Of a stretch of DNA of 64,000 bases, positions 25,907-35,302 are shown piece by piece (within the stretch, counting starts at the first letter, position 1; the number at the start of each line of letters is the position of its first letter). Source of the stretch: Lewinella sp. IMCC34191 (GTDB lineage Bacteria; Bacteroidota; Bacteroidia; Chitinophagales; Saprospiraceae); the NCBI RefSeq assembly GCF_003390935.1, contig NZ_QNQZ01000003.1, positions 372,001-436,000 on the forward strand, read 5' to 3'. Below the pieces are notes generated by a model, which made no database searches, was not told the DNA's origin, and worked only from the letters and a program-made list of their open reading frames with translations. The translations under genes were made by a program, and so were the position numbers.

Positions 25907-26434
25907 TTATTCGGCTTTTAAATGAAGATTGAGAAGCAGGCGATTGGCTTCGCTTTTGATTTCCAGCGACTGGATGAGCGGTACCAGGCGTTGGTAGCCC
26001 AGGTGAGTCAGTAGTCCCGGAATATGGATACGCAGGTTCTTACTGCTTAATTCGATGCCCCGTGGTAGACGTCTCTCGATCTGCCCCTGCAGGACGCTGA
26101 TCAGGGAGCGGTCGAAGAAACCGAGCCCCTCCTCAATGCGGAATTCGAGCCAGGGCTGATCGGGAAAACTGACCGGCATACCGGGGGCGAAGAGGATTTG
26201 CCGGGACACCGTTCCTACGATCGGCGCCTGGGCGGTGAGGTGTACCCGGAAGCGGTTGCGGTCGTTGGGGTCGATGAGGAGTTCCCGAACCGGTGTGTTG
26301 GCGGGGCGGGCGGCCAGCACCTCATTGAGCAATACACGGGTGAGCGGCAAGTGAATCTGCAGGTCGGTCCCGGCCAGCGCCGCGGCCGGCTGGCTGACCA
26401 GCGCGTTCAGGGTAGTAGAATCAGTGACGGGCAT
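25907..26434 (-). CDS. Unknown protein, first gene of a pair
   Basis: 175 residues, cytoplasmic by lack of any signal or membrane segment. The sequence alternates beta-rich stretches (LQIHLPLTRVLLNEVLA, NRFRVHLTAQAPIVG, PWLEFRIEEGLGFFD) and ends in SEANRLLLNLHLKAE. It has a lipid-binding or tubular-barrel look but no recognisable motif, so no function is assigned. It starts a two-gene unit divergent from the TonB-dependent receptor at 26732. Confidence 0.7.
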   Translation of the reverse strand: MPVTDSTTLNALVSQPAAALAGTDLQIHLPLTRVLLNEVLAARPANTPVRELLIDPNDRNRFRVHLTAQAPIVGTVSRQILFAPGMPVSFPDQPWLEFRIEEGLGFFDRSLISVLQGQIERRLPRGIELSSKNLRIHIPGLLTHLGYQRLVPLIQSLEIKSEANRLLLNLHLKAE

Positions 26435-26731
26435 ACGCTACGTAACCACGCCGGTGAGCGGTAGTTCGCTAATCTGAAAAGTGCACCCTTCGGGCGTAAG
26501 GACCCGGTCAGGCTTTCCCGCACCTCCGGACGTCGAATCCAGGCGGTACAGGAGCTGCTTTCTGCGGTGTAAGACTGGTTTCAACCGCGAATAGCGCCTG
26601 GTTGACAAGCCCTGAGAGGGTCTAATCTACACATCGGGTATAAGGCTCGACGGTTCGTGGTGGGCAGTCTATGCTTTTTCTGAACGGTTATCCTAGGCTC
26701 ACGTTGCACTATACGAACAGTCCTCCCACCC
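26435..26731. other. Divergent intergenic region, no gene recognised
   Basis: 297 bases between the unknown gene pair and the TonB-dependent receptor. It contains CTGGTTTCAACCGCG near 26573, a loose relative of the 25-bp hairpin units at 38990-39089. No tRNA fold or good promoter was found by eye. Confidence 0.5.
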
Positions 26732-29191
26732 ATGAAGCCGATCTTTTACACCTTCCTTTTATTATTTATTTGCTCCGGTCTATACGCCCAGACGAATGGC
26801 AGTAATCCCGACCTCGCCCCGAATACCGGTGGTGTGGGCGGCAAACTGCTTGAGCAGGGGAGCGACCAACCGGTAGGCTTCGCGAACGTGGCCGTTTATA
26901 ATATAGAAAACGGTGAAATGGTCGGGGGCACCACCAGCGATATCGACGGAAACTTTACGCTGAAAGATCTGCCCTACGGCGATTACCGCCTGGAAGTAAG
27001 TTTTATCGGCTACGAGGATGAAGAAATGATGCTCGAGTTGAATAATTCCGAGCGCTTCCTTGAGGTCGGCCAGATCAACCTGGCAACCGGGGGCGCTACC
27101 AACCTGGATGAAGTAGTCGTGACCGCCGAACGGGCCATTATGGAATTAGGGCTGGACCGAAAGTCCTTTAACGTAGAGAAAAGCGTAGCCGCCGTAGGGG
27201 GATCGGCCGCCGACCTGCTGCGCCAGATCCCCAGCATTACCGTCGACCTGGAAGGCAACGTCAGCCTGCGGGGCAGCGGCGGTGTCCGCTTCCTGATCAA
27301 CGGTAAGCCCAGTGGCATCGTGGGCTCCGATCCGGCGACCTACTTGCAATCCCTGAGCGCTTCCAGCATCGAACGCGTGGAAGTCATCACGAACCCCGGT
27401 GCCGCCTACGACCCCGAGGGCACCGCCGGCATCATCAACATCATCCTCAAGCAGAAGGAAGAGGACGGCTTCAACGCCTCCGTCAATCTTAATGCCGGTA
27501 CGAATAACAAATTCGACGGCAACCTCGACCTGAACTGGCGGGTCGGTAAGTTCAACTCCTTCGCCGGCGTGAGTGGCCGCTACGACGAGCGCTACTTTCA
27601 GGGTTTCCGCGACCAGGAGGGCACCCTCGGTGACTCGCTGTTCAGCCGCCGCTTCGAATTCGATGGCGACCGCGTGCGCAAGTCCACCATGATGAAACTA
27701 GGTACCGAATACTCTATCGGCCAGCGTGGGGTGATCGGCGTACAGGCCAATTACCAACTCGAGTGGGGCGACAACACCAACCTGCGGACCACCCAGTTCT
27801 TCAACAGCGAAAGCGATCTCGACCGGACGAGTGTACGGACCGAAACCGAGCCCAACGAGGAAAAGGATTACGAGCTACAACTCAACTACAGCCAGGGCTT
27901 CAAAAAGGAAGGCCGCCAGCTGAGCGGACAGCTACAGTACAGTAACAACGACGAAAACGAGATTGAGAATTACGACGAAATCATCGTCGACGCGCGGGAC
28001 GTGCAGATCGGCACCGACCGGCAGCGCTCCCCTACCCTGGAAGGCCGCGACCGGGTACTCGCCCAACTTGACTACGAGCAGACCTTCGGCGAGTTCAAAC
28101 TGACCACTGGCTGGCGCTCGACCTTCGAACGACTGGAAGAAGACGCCGAGTTTCAAACCTTCGGCGTAAGCGACTTTCAAAAGGTCGACAGCCTGAGTAA
28201 CCTCTTCGCCTACGAAGAAGACGTCCACGCTATCTACGCGACCTTCGGTGGTAAGATCGACAAGATCACTTTCAACCTGGGTCTCCGGGCCGAGCAGGCC
28301 TATACGACCAGCAAACTGCTGGAGCCTAATCCGGAAACCTTCGAGAACGATTACTTCAAGGTTTACCCCAGTATCTACGCGGGTTATTCGTTCACGGAGC
28401 AGACCACCTTGCAGGCCAGCTACAGCCGCCGCATCGAGCGTCCCCGCGCCTGGGCCCTCAACCCCTTCGTCGACCGGGGCGACCCCTTCAACCTGCGTGC
28501 GGGTAACCCCTTCCTGCTTCCCGAGCTGATCAACAGTTTCGAACTCAACGTTCAGCAGCAATTCGGCGCCGGCACGATCACCGCGGGCGTTTACTACCGC
28601 CAGCTCAACGATATCATCAGCCGCATCACGCGTATCCAGGAGGGCGGTGTCAGCCTGAGCACCCGCGACAACCTCGACCGGGGACGCGACTACGGCATCG
28701 AAGTCATCAGCACCTACCGGCCTACCGAGAAGCTGGACCTGACCATCAGTGCCAACGGCTACCGCAGCGAGATCATCGGCAACAACCAGGACGAGAACAT
28801 CGACCAGAACGGTTATCTCTTCAGCGGCAACATACAGGGCAGCTACGAACTTCCCTGGGGTATCCAGACGCAGTTCACTTACTTTTATCGCAGCCCCGGC
28901 GTCCGGCCACAGGGACGGATCGAAGCCATTCAGAGCCTCGACGTCGGCTTCCGTAAAGATATCCTCAACGACCGCGGTGCCCTCACCTTCCGCGTATCGG
29001 ACGTCTTCAATCAGCGCCAGTATCGCTTCACCACCGAAACGGGCGGTATCACGACCGTCAGCGAGTTCCAGCGGGAAAGCCGGATTGCCTACCTCGGCTT
29101 CCAGTACAGCCTGAACAGCCTCGGTCGCGATAATCGTCGTGACGGTGGACCACGCGGTGGCGGTGACGGAGGTGGCGACGGCGACTTCTAA
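26732..29191 (+). CDS. TonB-dependent receptor-like outer-membrane protein (OMP_b-brl_3 family)
   Basis: 819 residues. A signal peptide (about 1-19, ending Leu-Tyr-Ala-Gln) is followed by a carboxypeptidase-regulatory-like domain (about 33-115, GGKLLEQGSDQPVGFANV ... TTSDIDGNFTLKDL). The plug domain (about 125-235) includes SITVDLEGNVSLRGSGGVRF, and a 22-strand-type beta-barrel fills the rest. These proteins import large substrates or siderophores through the outer membrane using TonB energy, but the substrate is not evident and no SusD-like partner is adjacent. The tail is rich in Gly and Asp (GGGDGGGDGDF), unusual but common in this subfamily. Divergent from the gene pair at 25907. Confidence 0.9.
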   Translation: MKPIFYTFLLLFICSGLYAQTNGSNPDLAPNTGGVGGKLLEQGSDQPVGFANVAVYNIENGEMVGGTTSDIDGNFTLKDLPYGDYRLEVSFIGYEDEEMMLELNNSERFLEVGQINLATGGATNLDEVVVTAERAIMELGLDRKSFNVEKSVAAVGGSAADLLRQIPSITVDLEGNVSLRGSGGVRFLINGKPSGIVGSDPATYLQSLSASSIERVEVITNPGAAYDPEGTAGIINIILKQKEEDGFNASVNLNAGTNNKFDGNLDLNWRVGKFNSFAGVSGRYDERYFQGFRDQEGTLGDSLFSRRFEFDGDRVRKSTMMKLGTEYSIGQRGVIGVQANYQLEWGDNTNLRTTQFFNSESDLDRTSVRTETEPNEEKDYELQLNYSQGFKKEGRQLSGQLQYSNNDENEIENYDEIIVDARDVQIGTDRQRSPTLEGRDRVLAQLDYEQTFGEFKLTTGWRSTFERLEEDAEFQTFGVSDFQKVDSLSNLFAYEEDVHAIYATFGGKIDKITFNLGLRAEQAYTTSKLLEPNPETFENDYFKVYPSIYAGYSFTEQTTLQASYSRRIERPRAWALNPFVDRGDPFNLRAGNPFLLPELINSFELNVQQQFGAGTITAGVYYRQLNDIISRITRIQEGGVSLSTRDNLDRGRDYGIEVISTYRPTEKLDLTISANGYRSEIIGNNQDENIDQNGYLFSGNIQGSYELPWGIQTQFTYFYRSPGVRPQGRIEAIQSLDVGFRKDILNDRGALTFRVSDVFNQRQYRFTTETGGITTVSEFQRESRIAYLGFQYSLNSLGRDNRRDGGPRGGGDGGGDGDF

Positions 29192-29251
29192 CCCCGGGGC
29201 CGTATCTTATGGGTATTGAAGAGTTATCGCTGACGCATTCATTTCATACCC

Positions 29252-30271
29252 ATGCCTATAAAAAGCCCAAGGATCATTTACGGCCTCTTTTCCCTTTTCG
29301 TTTTTTGTCAAGGCTGCGACCCCGCATCAACAGACAGATCAGGACCACCGCCCGCGCCGTCCACCGGGGTTCAGCCGGAGCGGCCGTATCGGGATACCCT
29401 ATTCGCCTTTCAAACCACCCTTCCATCGGGATGGGAGGCGGTTACCACGACTGATCCAAACCTACCCAGGACCATCAACCTGATGCCCGTCGATCGGCAG
29501 ACTTCCGATCGGGCAACCCCCTCCTTGGAGTCGGGCCAGGAAATGGCGTATGTGGTGGCTATACCCGATGGCTTAGGCACGGAAATACCCGTTGGAAGCA
29601 ACGAGGCCTGGCAGTCCGTAGCGGAGCGGCAATCCTACCTTGGATTTGCGGTGGATGAAGCCCGCTCCCAGGCATTCCTACTCGAAAACGACGAGGTGTG
29701 GGGCTATCTGCTTTACCCGGCCACGCCCCCCCGGGGCTGGTCGAATAATGGATTCGTTTTCGTTCAGTACGCCGTAGACGACGGGGAAGTGCGCTGCTAC
29801 GACGCCAACGGCCAGCCAAAAGCACGGAATGACTGCGACACCATGGGGCATGACACGCTGGTGCGCAGGGGCACGGTTTCCGAATCCTCACGGTCAGCCA
29901 TTGACCTCATCCTCAACAACTGGGAATTTATTGAAGGGTCCCGGCGGGCTACGGACGATCTCATCCGGGTTGACATCCCGGTGCCGTACATGAAAATATC
30001 CTCACCGCTCACCGTATCCGGCGAAGCCCGGGGTCCGTACTACTTCGAAGGGAGCTTCTCCGTCATCCTGGAGGACAGTGAGGGCCATACCCTGACACAG
30101 GCACCGGCCACCGCGCAATCGGACTGGATGACCAATGACTGGGTTCCCTTCGAGGCTACATTTCAATTCGAGGCACCGGAAGTGAAGAATGGCGTAGTGG
30201 TATTCGAACGGGCCAATCCATCCGGGCTGGAAGAAAACGCACGCCGCCTGGCGATTCCAGTACGCTTCTGA
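29252..30271 (+). CDS. Lipoprotein with C-terminal Gmad2 immunoglobulin-like domain
   Basis: 339 residues. The signal GLFSLFVFCQGC gives a lipobox with Cys near residue 22, then a linker rich in Ser and Pro. The middle is unrecognised. The last 95 residues (IPVPYMKISSPLTVSGEAR ... FEGSFSVILEDSEG ... TNDWVPFEATFQF) match the Gmad2 domain, first described in spore-germination proteins but widespread in envelope lipoproteins. It probably faces the periplasm or the cell surface. It converges with the T9SS protein gene, with a small terminator at 30274-30291. Confidence 0.83.
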   Translation: MPIKSPRIIYGLFSLFVFCQGCDPASTDRSGPPPAPSTGVQPERPYRDTLFAFQTTLPSGWEAVTTTDPNLPRTINLMPVDRQTSDRATPSLESGQEMAYVVAIPDGLGTEIPVGSNEAWQSVAERQSYLGFAVDEARSQAFLLENDEVWGYLLYPATPPRGWSNNGFVFVQYAVDDGEVRCYDANGQPKARNDCDTMGHDTLVRRGTVSESSRSAIDLILNNWEFIEGSRRATDDLIRVDIPVPYMKISSPLTVSGEARGPYYFEGSFSVILEDSEGHTLTQAPATAQSDWMTNDWVPFEATFQFEAPEVKNGVVVFERANPSGLEENARRLAIPVRF

Positions 30272-30273
30272 CC

Positions 30274-30291
30274 AAGCCCCACCGGCTTTTT
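30274..30291 (+). terminator. Small intrinsic terminator after the Gmad2 lipoprotein gene
   Basis: AAGCC at 30274-30278 pairs with GGCTT at 30284-30288 across a CCACC loop, followed by TTT. It lies directly after the stop codon. Confidence 0.5.
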
Positions 30292-30428
30292 GGGTCCCGA
30301 ATAGTTGCGCGAATTTATTGGCGGTGTACGCAGGTAAAAACCTTTTCCCGGAAGTCAGGCGGATCAATGCCATGCACCTTTATAAGACAGCGTTCCGGCG
30401 GCCAAACTCCCGACCCCGGGGAGGGCAC

Positions 30429-31919
30429 CTACCGCACGATCAGGCGGCGGGCCGACACCGAACCATCGCTCCCCCGCACGACCACCACGTATAGCCCTCC
30501 GGGTAGACCCGTGAGCGCGATGTTCTGCCTTCCCCGTAATTCTTCTCGCTCCAGCACCACCGATCCCGAAAGATCGAAGAGTCGAAGTTGATACGTACGG
30601 ATTGACAACTCCGGGTCAACGGTGAAGAAATTACCAGCCGGATTTGGAAATAGGTCGAAAATACGTGCCGCACCTCTCCCAAGATCATTCGTGGCGAGTA
30701 CGATATCGCTGAAATCATAGGGTTGTCCGCATTCGATTTCATCGTTCGACAGATAACGGAGAAAGGTCCGGTCCGGATACATCCCGATCAGGAAGGTATC
30801 GACCATCTCCGGTACGTAAGTCGTGTAGAGCGGTTCCGGGCCTCCATCGATGAGAATGATCAGATTACCGCAATCGGCTTCGCGATCGGTGAAGTAGGCT
30901 CCGTCGGAGAAACGGGTGCTCGTAAGTCCGCACACCTCATCCTGCATAAACCGGACGCGGTATTCTAATCCCTGATCGGTACTGTCGACTAACGCCCGTG
31001 CCCCTGGTTGCACGCCCACCATAGCCCCGGGAAACGAAAACGTCCGGCGACAAACTACGTCGCGGACCAGCGTAGAATCCTCCGGGGGGGAAGAACCATC
31101 GGTTCGGACGCGGTAGGTCAGCCGATCACCTACCGTTTTAAAGTACCGCACATCTCCCACCGTGGAATCGATGGACAGCACGGTATGCGTTTCCTGGGTA
31201 TATTCCTCGTAGAGGGTAGAATTATTGGGGCCAATCGTCCTGCGGGGCGCATGGGTTTCCGTGTCGTAGCGGTCGCCCACCCGTACCTGGCCGTAGGTAC
31301 TGTCGGCGGGAAGCTGCCGTCCTAACTCACCCTGGCTCGTACCTGCCAGTGTCAGCGTCCGACCCGCGGGCGGGAGTTCGTAAAGGAAGCCACTCCTCAC
31401 CACACCGTACGTGTGGCTGATGGCCAGCCGATGGAGGGTATCCCCCCGCTGAGTTAGAAGGACGATCCGTTTCACGGAGTCGGTTATTCCCAGTACGCTT
31501 TCCTGAACTATAGTGTCCACCACCCCCGTAAGTATGATCTCGCCCTCCTGCCGTGCCTTCCAGCGCGTCCCGACCGGGGCGCCGTGATAAATAACCATCG
31601 TGCCCTGCTCCAGAAAATCCATCACCGTACTATCGGCCTCCTGGCATATAGAGTAACCGAATGGGGAAGGCAAGCGACGGAGGCAGGGTTGTTTCCCCCC
31701 TTCCCCCAAGGCCATTGATGCGTACAGTTCCTGACACCCCGTTCCGTCTACCCGCACACCGTAGAATTGCGAGCGCTGAAACTGGTCGAAGGGAGTATAC
31801 TCGTCATCCTCGTACAGATACTGAATCTCCGGCCGAAATAGCTGATAGTCGCTTTGCGCAGTGAGCTTGCAAAAAGAGATCAGGAAAAGTAGCAGGGGAA
31901 TAATTCTGGTCACGTTCAT
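30429..31919 (-). CDS. Secreted protein with type IX secretion C-terminal domain
   Basis: 496 residues. A signal peptide (about 1-22, LLLFLISFCKLTAQ) and a C-terminal Por-secretion domain of about 75 residues: DLFPNPAGNFFTVD, YQLRLFDLSGSVVLE, LTGLPGGLYVVVVRG and SARRLIVR. This marks export by the type IX secretion system and surface attachment or release. The central part has no recognised catalytic motif; it contains several Cys and repeated short beta-rich segments, so a binding or adhesive role is plausible. Monocistronic and convergent with the Gmad2 lipoprotein. Confidence 0.9.
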   Translation of the reverse strand: MNVTRIIPLLLFLISFCKLTAQSDYQLFRPEIQYLYEDDEYTPFDQFQRSQFYGVRVDGTGCQELYASMALGEGGKQPCLRRLPSPFGYSICQEADSTVMDFLEQGTMVIYHGAPVGTRWKARQEGEIILTGVVDTIVQESVLGITDSVKRIVLLTQRGDTLHRLAISHTYGVVRSGFLYELPPAGRTLTLAGTSQGELGRQLPADSTYGQVRVGDRYDTETHAPRRTIGPNNSTLYEEYTQETHTVLSIDSTVGDVRYFKTVGDRLTYRVRTDGSSPPEDSTLVRDVVCRRTFSFPGAMVGVQPGARALVDSTDQGLEYRVRFMQDEVCGLTSTRFSDGAYFTDREADCGNLIILIDGGPEPLYTTYVPEMVDTFLIGMYPDRTFLRYLSNDEIECGQPYDFSDIVLATNDLGRGAARIFDLFPNPAGNFFTVDPELSIRTYQLRLFDLSGSVVLEREELRGRQNIALTGLPGGLYVVVVRGSDGSVSARRLIVR

Positions 31920-32211
31920 CTTGACGGCACTATGGGGTGGTGAGGTACATGCTGTTTATAAAAGGCAGCATGATCAGGCTCAAGATAAGCCGGTTAGTAA
32001 AAAAGCATATTACCTGCGCTCCGCCGCCATCCCATTGGACCTTATGTTGTCTGCTGGTTCCGGGGAGCACGAATGCTACGGATACCGCTGCACTGACCGG
32101 AATCTTTCTCGGTCGAATGGCTTGAAGCACCTGCCATCTATACCCTCACTTTTTCGTATTCAATAATTTGAACGTTTCCCGGTTGGCGGTTTACTGTCGG
32201 TAAAAAAACCT
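31920..32211. other. Divergent intergenic region with copy 4 of the dispersed motif
   Basis: 292 bases. The reverse-orientation motif GGCGGCGGAGCGCAGGTA (minus strand) lies at 32011-32028. A short palindrome TTCAA-TAAT-TTGAA lies at 32159-32172, 40 bases before the ATG at 32212, possibly an operator. No credible protein is encoded. Confidence 0.6.
32011..32028 (-). repeat. Dispersed GGCGGCGGAGCGCAGG motif, copy 4
   Basis: TACCTGCGCTCCGCCGCC on the plus strand. It lies in a divergent spacer, like copies 1, 6, 7 and 8. Confidence 0.82.
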
Positions 32212-34164
32212 ATGCCCTGGCCCCTCTTACTCTATGCCGCCATGTTGGTAGCCTCAGCCCCCTCCCCTGCTCCCCGAGACTTTTTGCCGGATAGCTACGA
32301 GCAGCACCCGGGCGAATACTACGCCACGCAGGCCAGGGAATGGGCGGAGCACCTACGGGGTGACTGTGCGAATGAAGATGACTGGTTGCAGTACTTTCTG
32401 CACGCCCGCTTTGCCAACCGCAGGGCGGGGGCTGGCTATGACCTGGCGGCCATTACCGAGCGGGCGGGAGACGCCGTACACCTCGACGGTTTCGCCGTGA
32501 ACTATATGCGCTACACGCAGGCCACCTTTCCCCAGGCTTATACTTTTTTAGAACGCGCCTACGCGGCCGAACCGGAGGAGGAGCTGCTCCAAAGCCCCAT
32601 GCTCGGCTACGCCATGGTGCGCGGTGACACGCAACTGGCCCACAGGGTTAGTCAACGCATTGATTCCCAACATCCCTACCCCGCCGGTTTACGCGATTTC
32701 AACTATAATCTTTTGCTTAGCGTAGCCCCTAATGGAGTGCTCTTAACCTTCGGGGATGCAGATACCTATCCGGCGTGGGTTCTGCAGCAGGCCAACGGAG
32801 TACGGCAGGACGTGCTCGTAGTCAGTTATTCCCTGCTCCCGAATGCGGACTACCGCAGCACCCTTGCGGAGCGTCTCGGTCTACCGGAATTACGGACAGT
32901 AGCGGGTACCGAGGTGATTGACTTTCTCCGTAAAGGCGACCGCCCCATGCATTTGGCGGGTACGGCAGGCGACCTCCTCACCAACCTCGGCATCGCGCCG
33001 GAACAGTTGTTTACGGTCGGTCTCACCTTCCGAATCTCAGACCGGCCGATCGAGAACGTGGCCGAGACGGAGCGGCTGCTGCTTTCCTGGCGCCTCGACC
33101 AGCTGCGTACTCCACTGGCCAGCGATGCCCGGAGTCGGGCCGGTGGGCAGTTTGACGCGAACTATCTCGTTCCCTTGGTAGAAATTCAACGGTACCGGCA
33201 ACAGCAGAACGTACCGGATGACGGTCTCGAAAACATGATCTACGGTTTGGCTGATCGCCTTGGTTTACGGGCGGAAGTCATGGGGCTGCTATCGCCCCCG
33301 GCGGCGGCGCCCGAACTGGCCAGCGCACAGCCCGGCCTGACAGCCGCAGCGATTCTGAAGGCATACGAGGCCGGTAATGTACCCCGGCGACCACGAGAGG
33401 TTTCCCGAAAGGACTTCATTCCCGACTTCGTGATGAAAACAACCGAGGTGTCGAACGCGGAATACCAGCTGTTCCTGGAAGATCTGCTCCGACAGCGAAA
33501 ATTCGATTACCTGGACAGTGCGGCAATCGTCGTGGAAGAGAATTGGTTGGCCTATTTGCCCGACAGTCTAAAGGACCTTTCCCCCGCGGTCCTTTATCCT
33601 CGCGGCAGGCCGGAGTCGGGCGATCACCCCGTGGTCAACCTTACCCACCGGGCAGCTGAACTGTACGCGGCGTGGCTCACCCAGGTGTATAACCGGGATC
33701 CAAAGCGTCCGAGAGGCTTGGAGGTCCGCTTCCGGCTACCCACCGCCTCCGAATTCGAGCTGGCGGCGCGGGGAGGAAAACAGTATGCTCCGTATCCGTG
33801 GGGAGGGCCGTATTACCGCAACAGCAAAGGCTGTATATTAGGAAACCTCAACACCGCCCTGATCGACGATGAGCACACCTCAAGGGACTACCAGGGTCTT
33901 GCGCGACAGTCCGCTGAACCTGTTGGGGAGTGTAACGGCGATGGTTACTATCTCACGGCCCCGGTGGACAGCTACTACCCGAACAACTACGGGCTCTTTA
34001 ATATGAGTGGAAATGCCGCGGAAATGACCGACGTCGACGGACAGACCATGGGCGGCAGCTGGCTAGACGGTCCGGAGGCGCTTAAAAACGGCACGATCAC
34101 GCCCCGGGAACTACCTAGTCCCAGTACCGGATTTCGCCTGGTGATGGAATACGTCACCGAATGA
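32212..34164 (+). CDS. Exported protein with C-terminal formylglycine-generating-enzyme (SUMF1) domain
   Basis: 650 residues. An N-terminal signal (LLLYAAMLVASAPS) is followed by a helical region. A segment VLLTFGDADTYPAWVLQQANG (split: VLLTFGDADTYPAWVL, about residues 180-195) resembles the NGDNDTFPLWY-type motif found after membrane domains of DUF2723-like Bacteroidota proteins. The SUMF1 fold fills about 405-650: FVMKTTEVSNAEYQLFL, VVNLTHRAAELYAAWL, RLPTASEFELAARGG, YGLFNMSGNAAEMT and STGFRLVME. Catalytic Cys residues of true FGE are not evident, so it is more likely a non-enzymatic or gliding-type SUMF1 protein. Its stop overlaps the sigma factor start (ATGA). Confidence 0.87.
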   Translation: MPWPLLLYAAMLVASAPSPAPRDFLPDSYEQHPGEYYATQAREWAEHLRGDCANEDDWLQYFLHARFANRRAGAGYDLAAITERAGDAVHLDGFAVNYMRYTQATFPQAYTFLERAYAAEPEEELLQSPMLGYAMVRGDTQLAHRVSQRIDSQHPYPAGLRDFNYNLLLSVAPNGVLLTFGDADTYPAWVLQQANGVRQDVLVVSYSLLPNADYRSTLAERLGLPELRTVAGTEVIDFLRKGDRPMHLAGTAGDLLTNLGIAPEQLFTVGLTFRISDRPIENVAETERLLLSWRLDQLRTPLASDARSRAGGQFDANYLVPLVEIQRYRQQQNVPDDGLENMIYGLADRLGLRAEVMGLLSPPAAAPELASAQPGLTAAAILKAYEAGNVPRRPREVSRKDFIPDFVMKTTEVSNAEYQLFLEDLLRQRKFDYLDSAAIVVEENWLAYLPDSLKDLSPAVLYPRGRPESGDHPVVNLTHRAAELYAAWLTQVYNRDPKRPRGLEVRFRLPTASEFELAARGGKQYAPYPWGGPYYRNSKGCILGNLNTALIDDEHTSRDYQGLARQSAEPVGECNGDGYYLTAPVDSYYPNNYGLFNMSGNAAEMTDVDGQTMGGSWLDGPEALKNGTITPRELPSPSTGFRLVMEYVTE

Positions 34165-34712
34165 GGCAGCCGCCTAGCGATCGCCAGTTGTTGATTGCCG
34201 CCGCCGCGGGCGACGAGGCAGCCTTCACTGCCCTGTACCAGCGGTATGCGTTACCCTTGCGGGAATACTTTGCTCGGGCTCTGCCATCGGATCTCGAAAC
34301 CGACGATTTGGTTCAGCAAGTATTCATTCAGCTGCTCGGAAGCAAAGCCTTCCGACAACCACAGGAGGGTCCCGATCAACTGAATGCCCTGCTCTTCACC
34401 ATCGCCAAGAATTTGCTGCGCAATCAGGCCCGGAAAGAGCGCCGTCGTGGAGAACGGGAAACAGTTTACCTCCGCCTTACCGCTACCGCGGAATTTTCAC
34501 CGCCTCATCCCGGCATCGATGCCGCGCAGTTCGATGCTGCGATCCTGCAACTGCCCGACCACCAGCGGCAGTGCATCCTCCTGCGTTACCGGCACGGCCT
34601 GGACGTAGCCGGCATCGCGGAACTCATCAACTGCGCCCCCGGTACGGTCAAGAGCCGGTTGCACTACGGCCTCAAAAAACTAAGCAGTCTGCTTAACCAC
34701 CCCACTTCATGA
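34161..34712 (+). CDS. ECF-family RNA polymerase sigma factor
   Basis: 183 residues. Region 2 (about 20-85) includes FTALYQRYALPLREYF and DLVQQVFIQLL; region 4 (about 125-175) includes LPDHQRQCILLRYRHGLDVAGIAELI, split in the sequence, and the helix-turn-helix APGTVKSRLHYGLKKL. No region 1 or 3, as expected for an ECF factor. The gene overlaps both neighbours by 4 bases (ATGA), so sigma, probable anti-sigma and the SUMF1 protein form one coupled operon. The target promoters are unknown. Confidence 0.95.
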   Translation: MRQPPSDRQLLIAAAAGDEAAFTALYQRYALPLREYFARALPSDLETDDLVQQVFIQLLGSKAFRQPQEGPDQLNALLFTIAKNLLRNQARKERRRGERETVYLRLTATAEFSPPHPGIDAAQFDAAILQLPDHQRQCILLRYRHGLDVAGIAELINCAPGTVKSRLHYGLKKLSSLLNHPTS

Positions 34713-35245
34713 CCTACCTCGACTACCTGCTTACCCATTCCTATGCGGACTTACCCCCCGGCGTCAAAGCGGAGATCAGTGGGGACGACTATCGGGAACG
34801 GCAAAGACTCGCCCGTCGGCTCCTGCCCCCCCCCGCCCTACCGCGTTCACTACGGGACGCTTACCGCCAGCGGACACAGCATTCCGCACCCGGAGAGCAC
34901 CGACGCTGGTGGTGGGTTACGGCGGCCGGATGGTTATTGGTAGTAGTGTTAGGCGCCGGCTGGATAATGAATAGCGCCCCGAAGCAGCAGGCCTTCCAGC
35001 CTCCTTCCGTACAATGGCGGACGGATACGCTTACGCAAGTCGTGACGGACACCGTGATTCAGCTACGGATGCGAACCCACTACGCGATCGATACGGTGTA
35101 CATACCCGCGAGTCCTCCGCCTCCCCGGCGCATCGTACTGGTACGTGATACGGTGTATCTTCCCCGAGCGCCAACCTACGCCAGACAGAGCGCTACCGTC
35201 AATCGGGAGGCGCTAAACCTATTGGTTACCAGCCGGGGTGACTGA
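34709..35245 (+). CDS. Probable membrane anti-sigma factor
   Basis: 178 residues, one membrane segment at about residues 69-88 (VTAAGWLLVVVLGAGWIM). The cytoplasmic N-terminal part is short, helical and basic; the outer part is rich in Thr, Pro and Arg and carries repeated DTVY/DTLT segments. The gene overlaps the ECF sigma factor gene as ATGA, the usual place of the cognate anti-sigma factor. The zinc motif HxxxCxxC of ZAS-type anti-sigma factors is absent, so this would be another type. Assignment rests on context and topology. Confidence 0.65.
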   Translation: MTYLDYLLTHSYADLPPGVKAEISGDDYRERQRLARRLLPPPALPRSLRDAYRQRTQHSAPGEHRRWWWVTAAGWLLVVVLGAGWIMNSAPKQQAFQPPSVQWRTDTLTQVVTDTVIQLRMRTHYAIDTVYIPASPPPPRRIVLVRDTVYLPRAPTYARQSATVNREALNLLVTSRGD

Positions 35246-35302
35246 GTGCCGTAAACATTTGCCCTAACCGCGCTTTATGCCACCATAAACTTAGCTTACC
35301 AT

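Noticed and set aside
26435-26731. Possible tRNA or small RNA in the divergent spacer
   Set aside because: No cloverleaf or conserved anticodon arm could be drawn by eye.
31861-32166. 101-residue frame in the divergent spacer
   Set aside because: It overlaps the start of the T9SS protein gene on the other strand and includes the dispersed motif in its translation; no signal or motif supports it.
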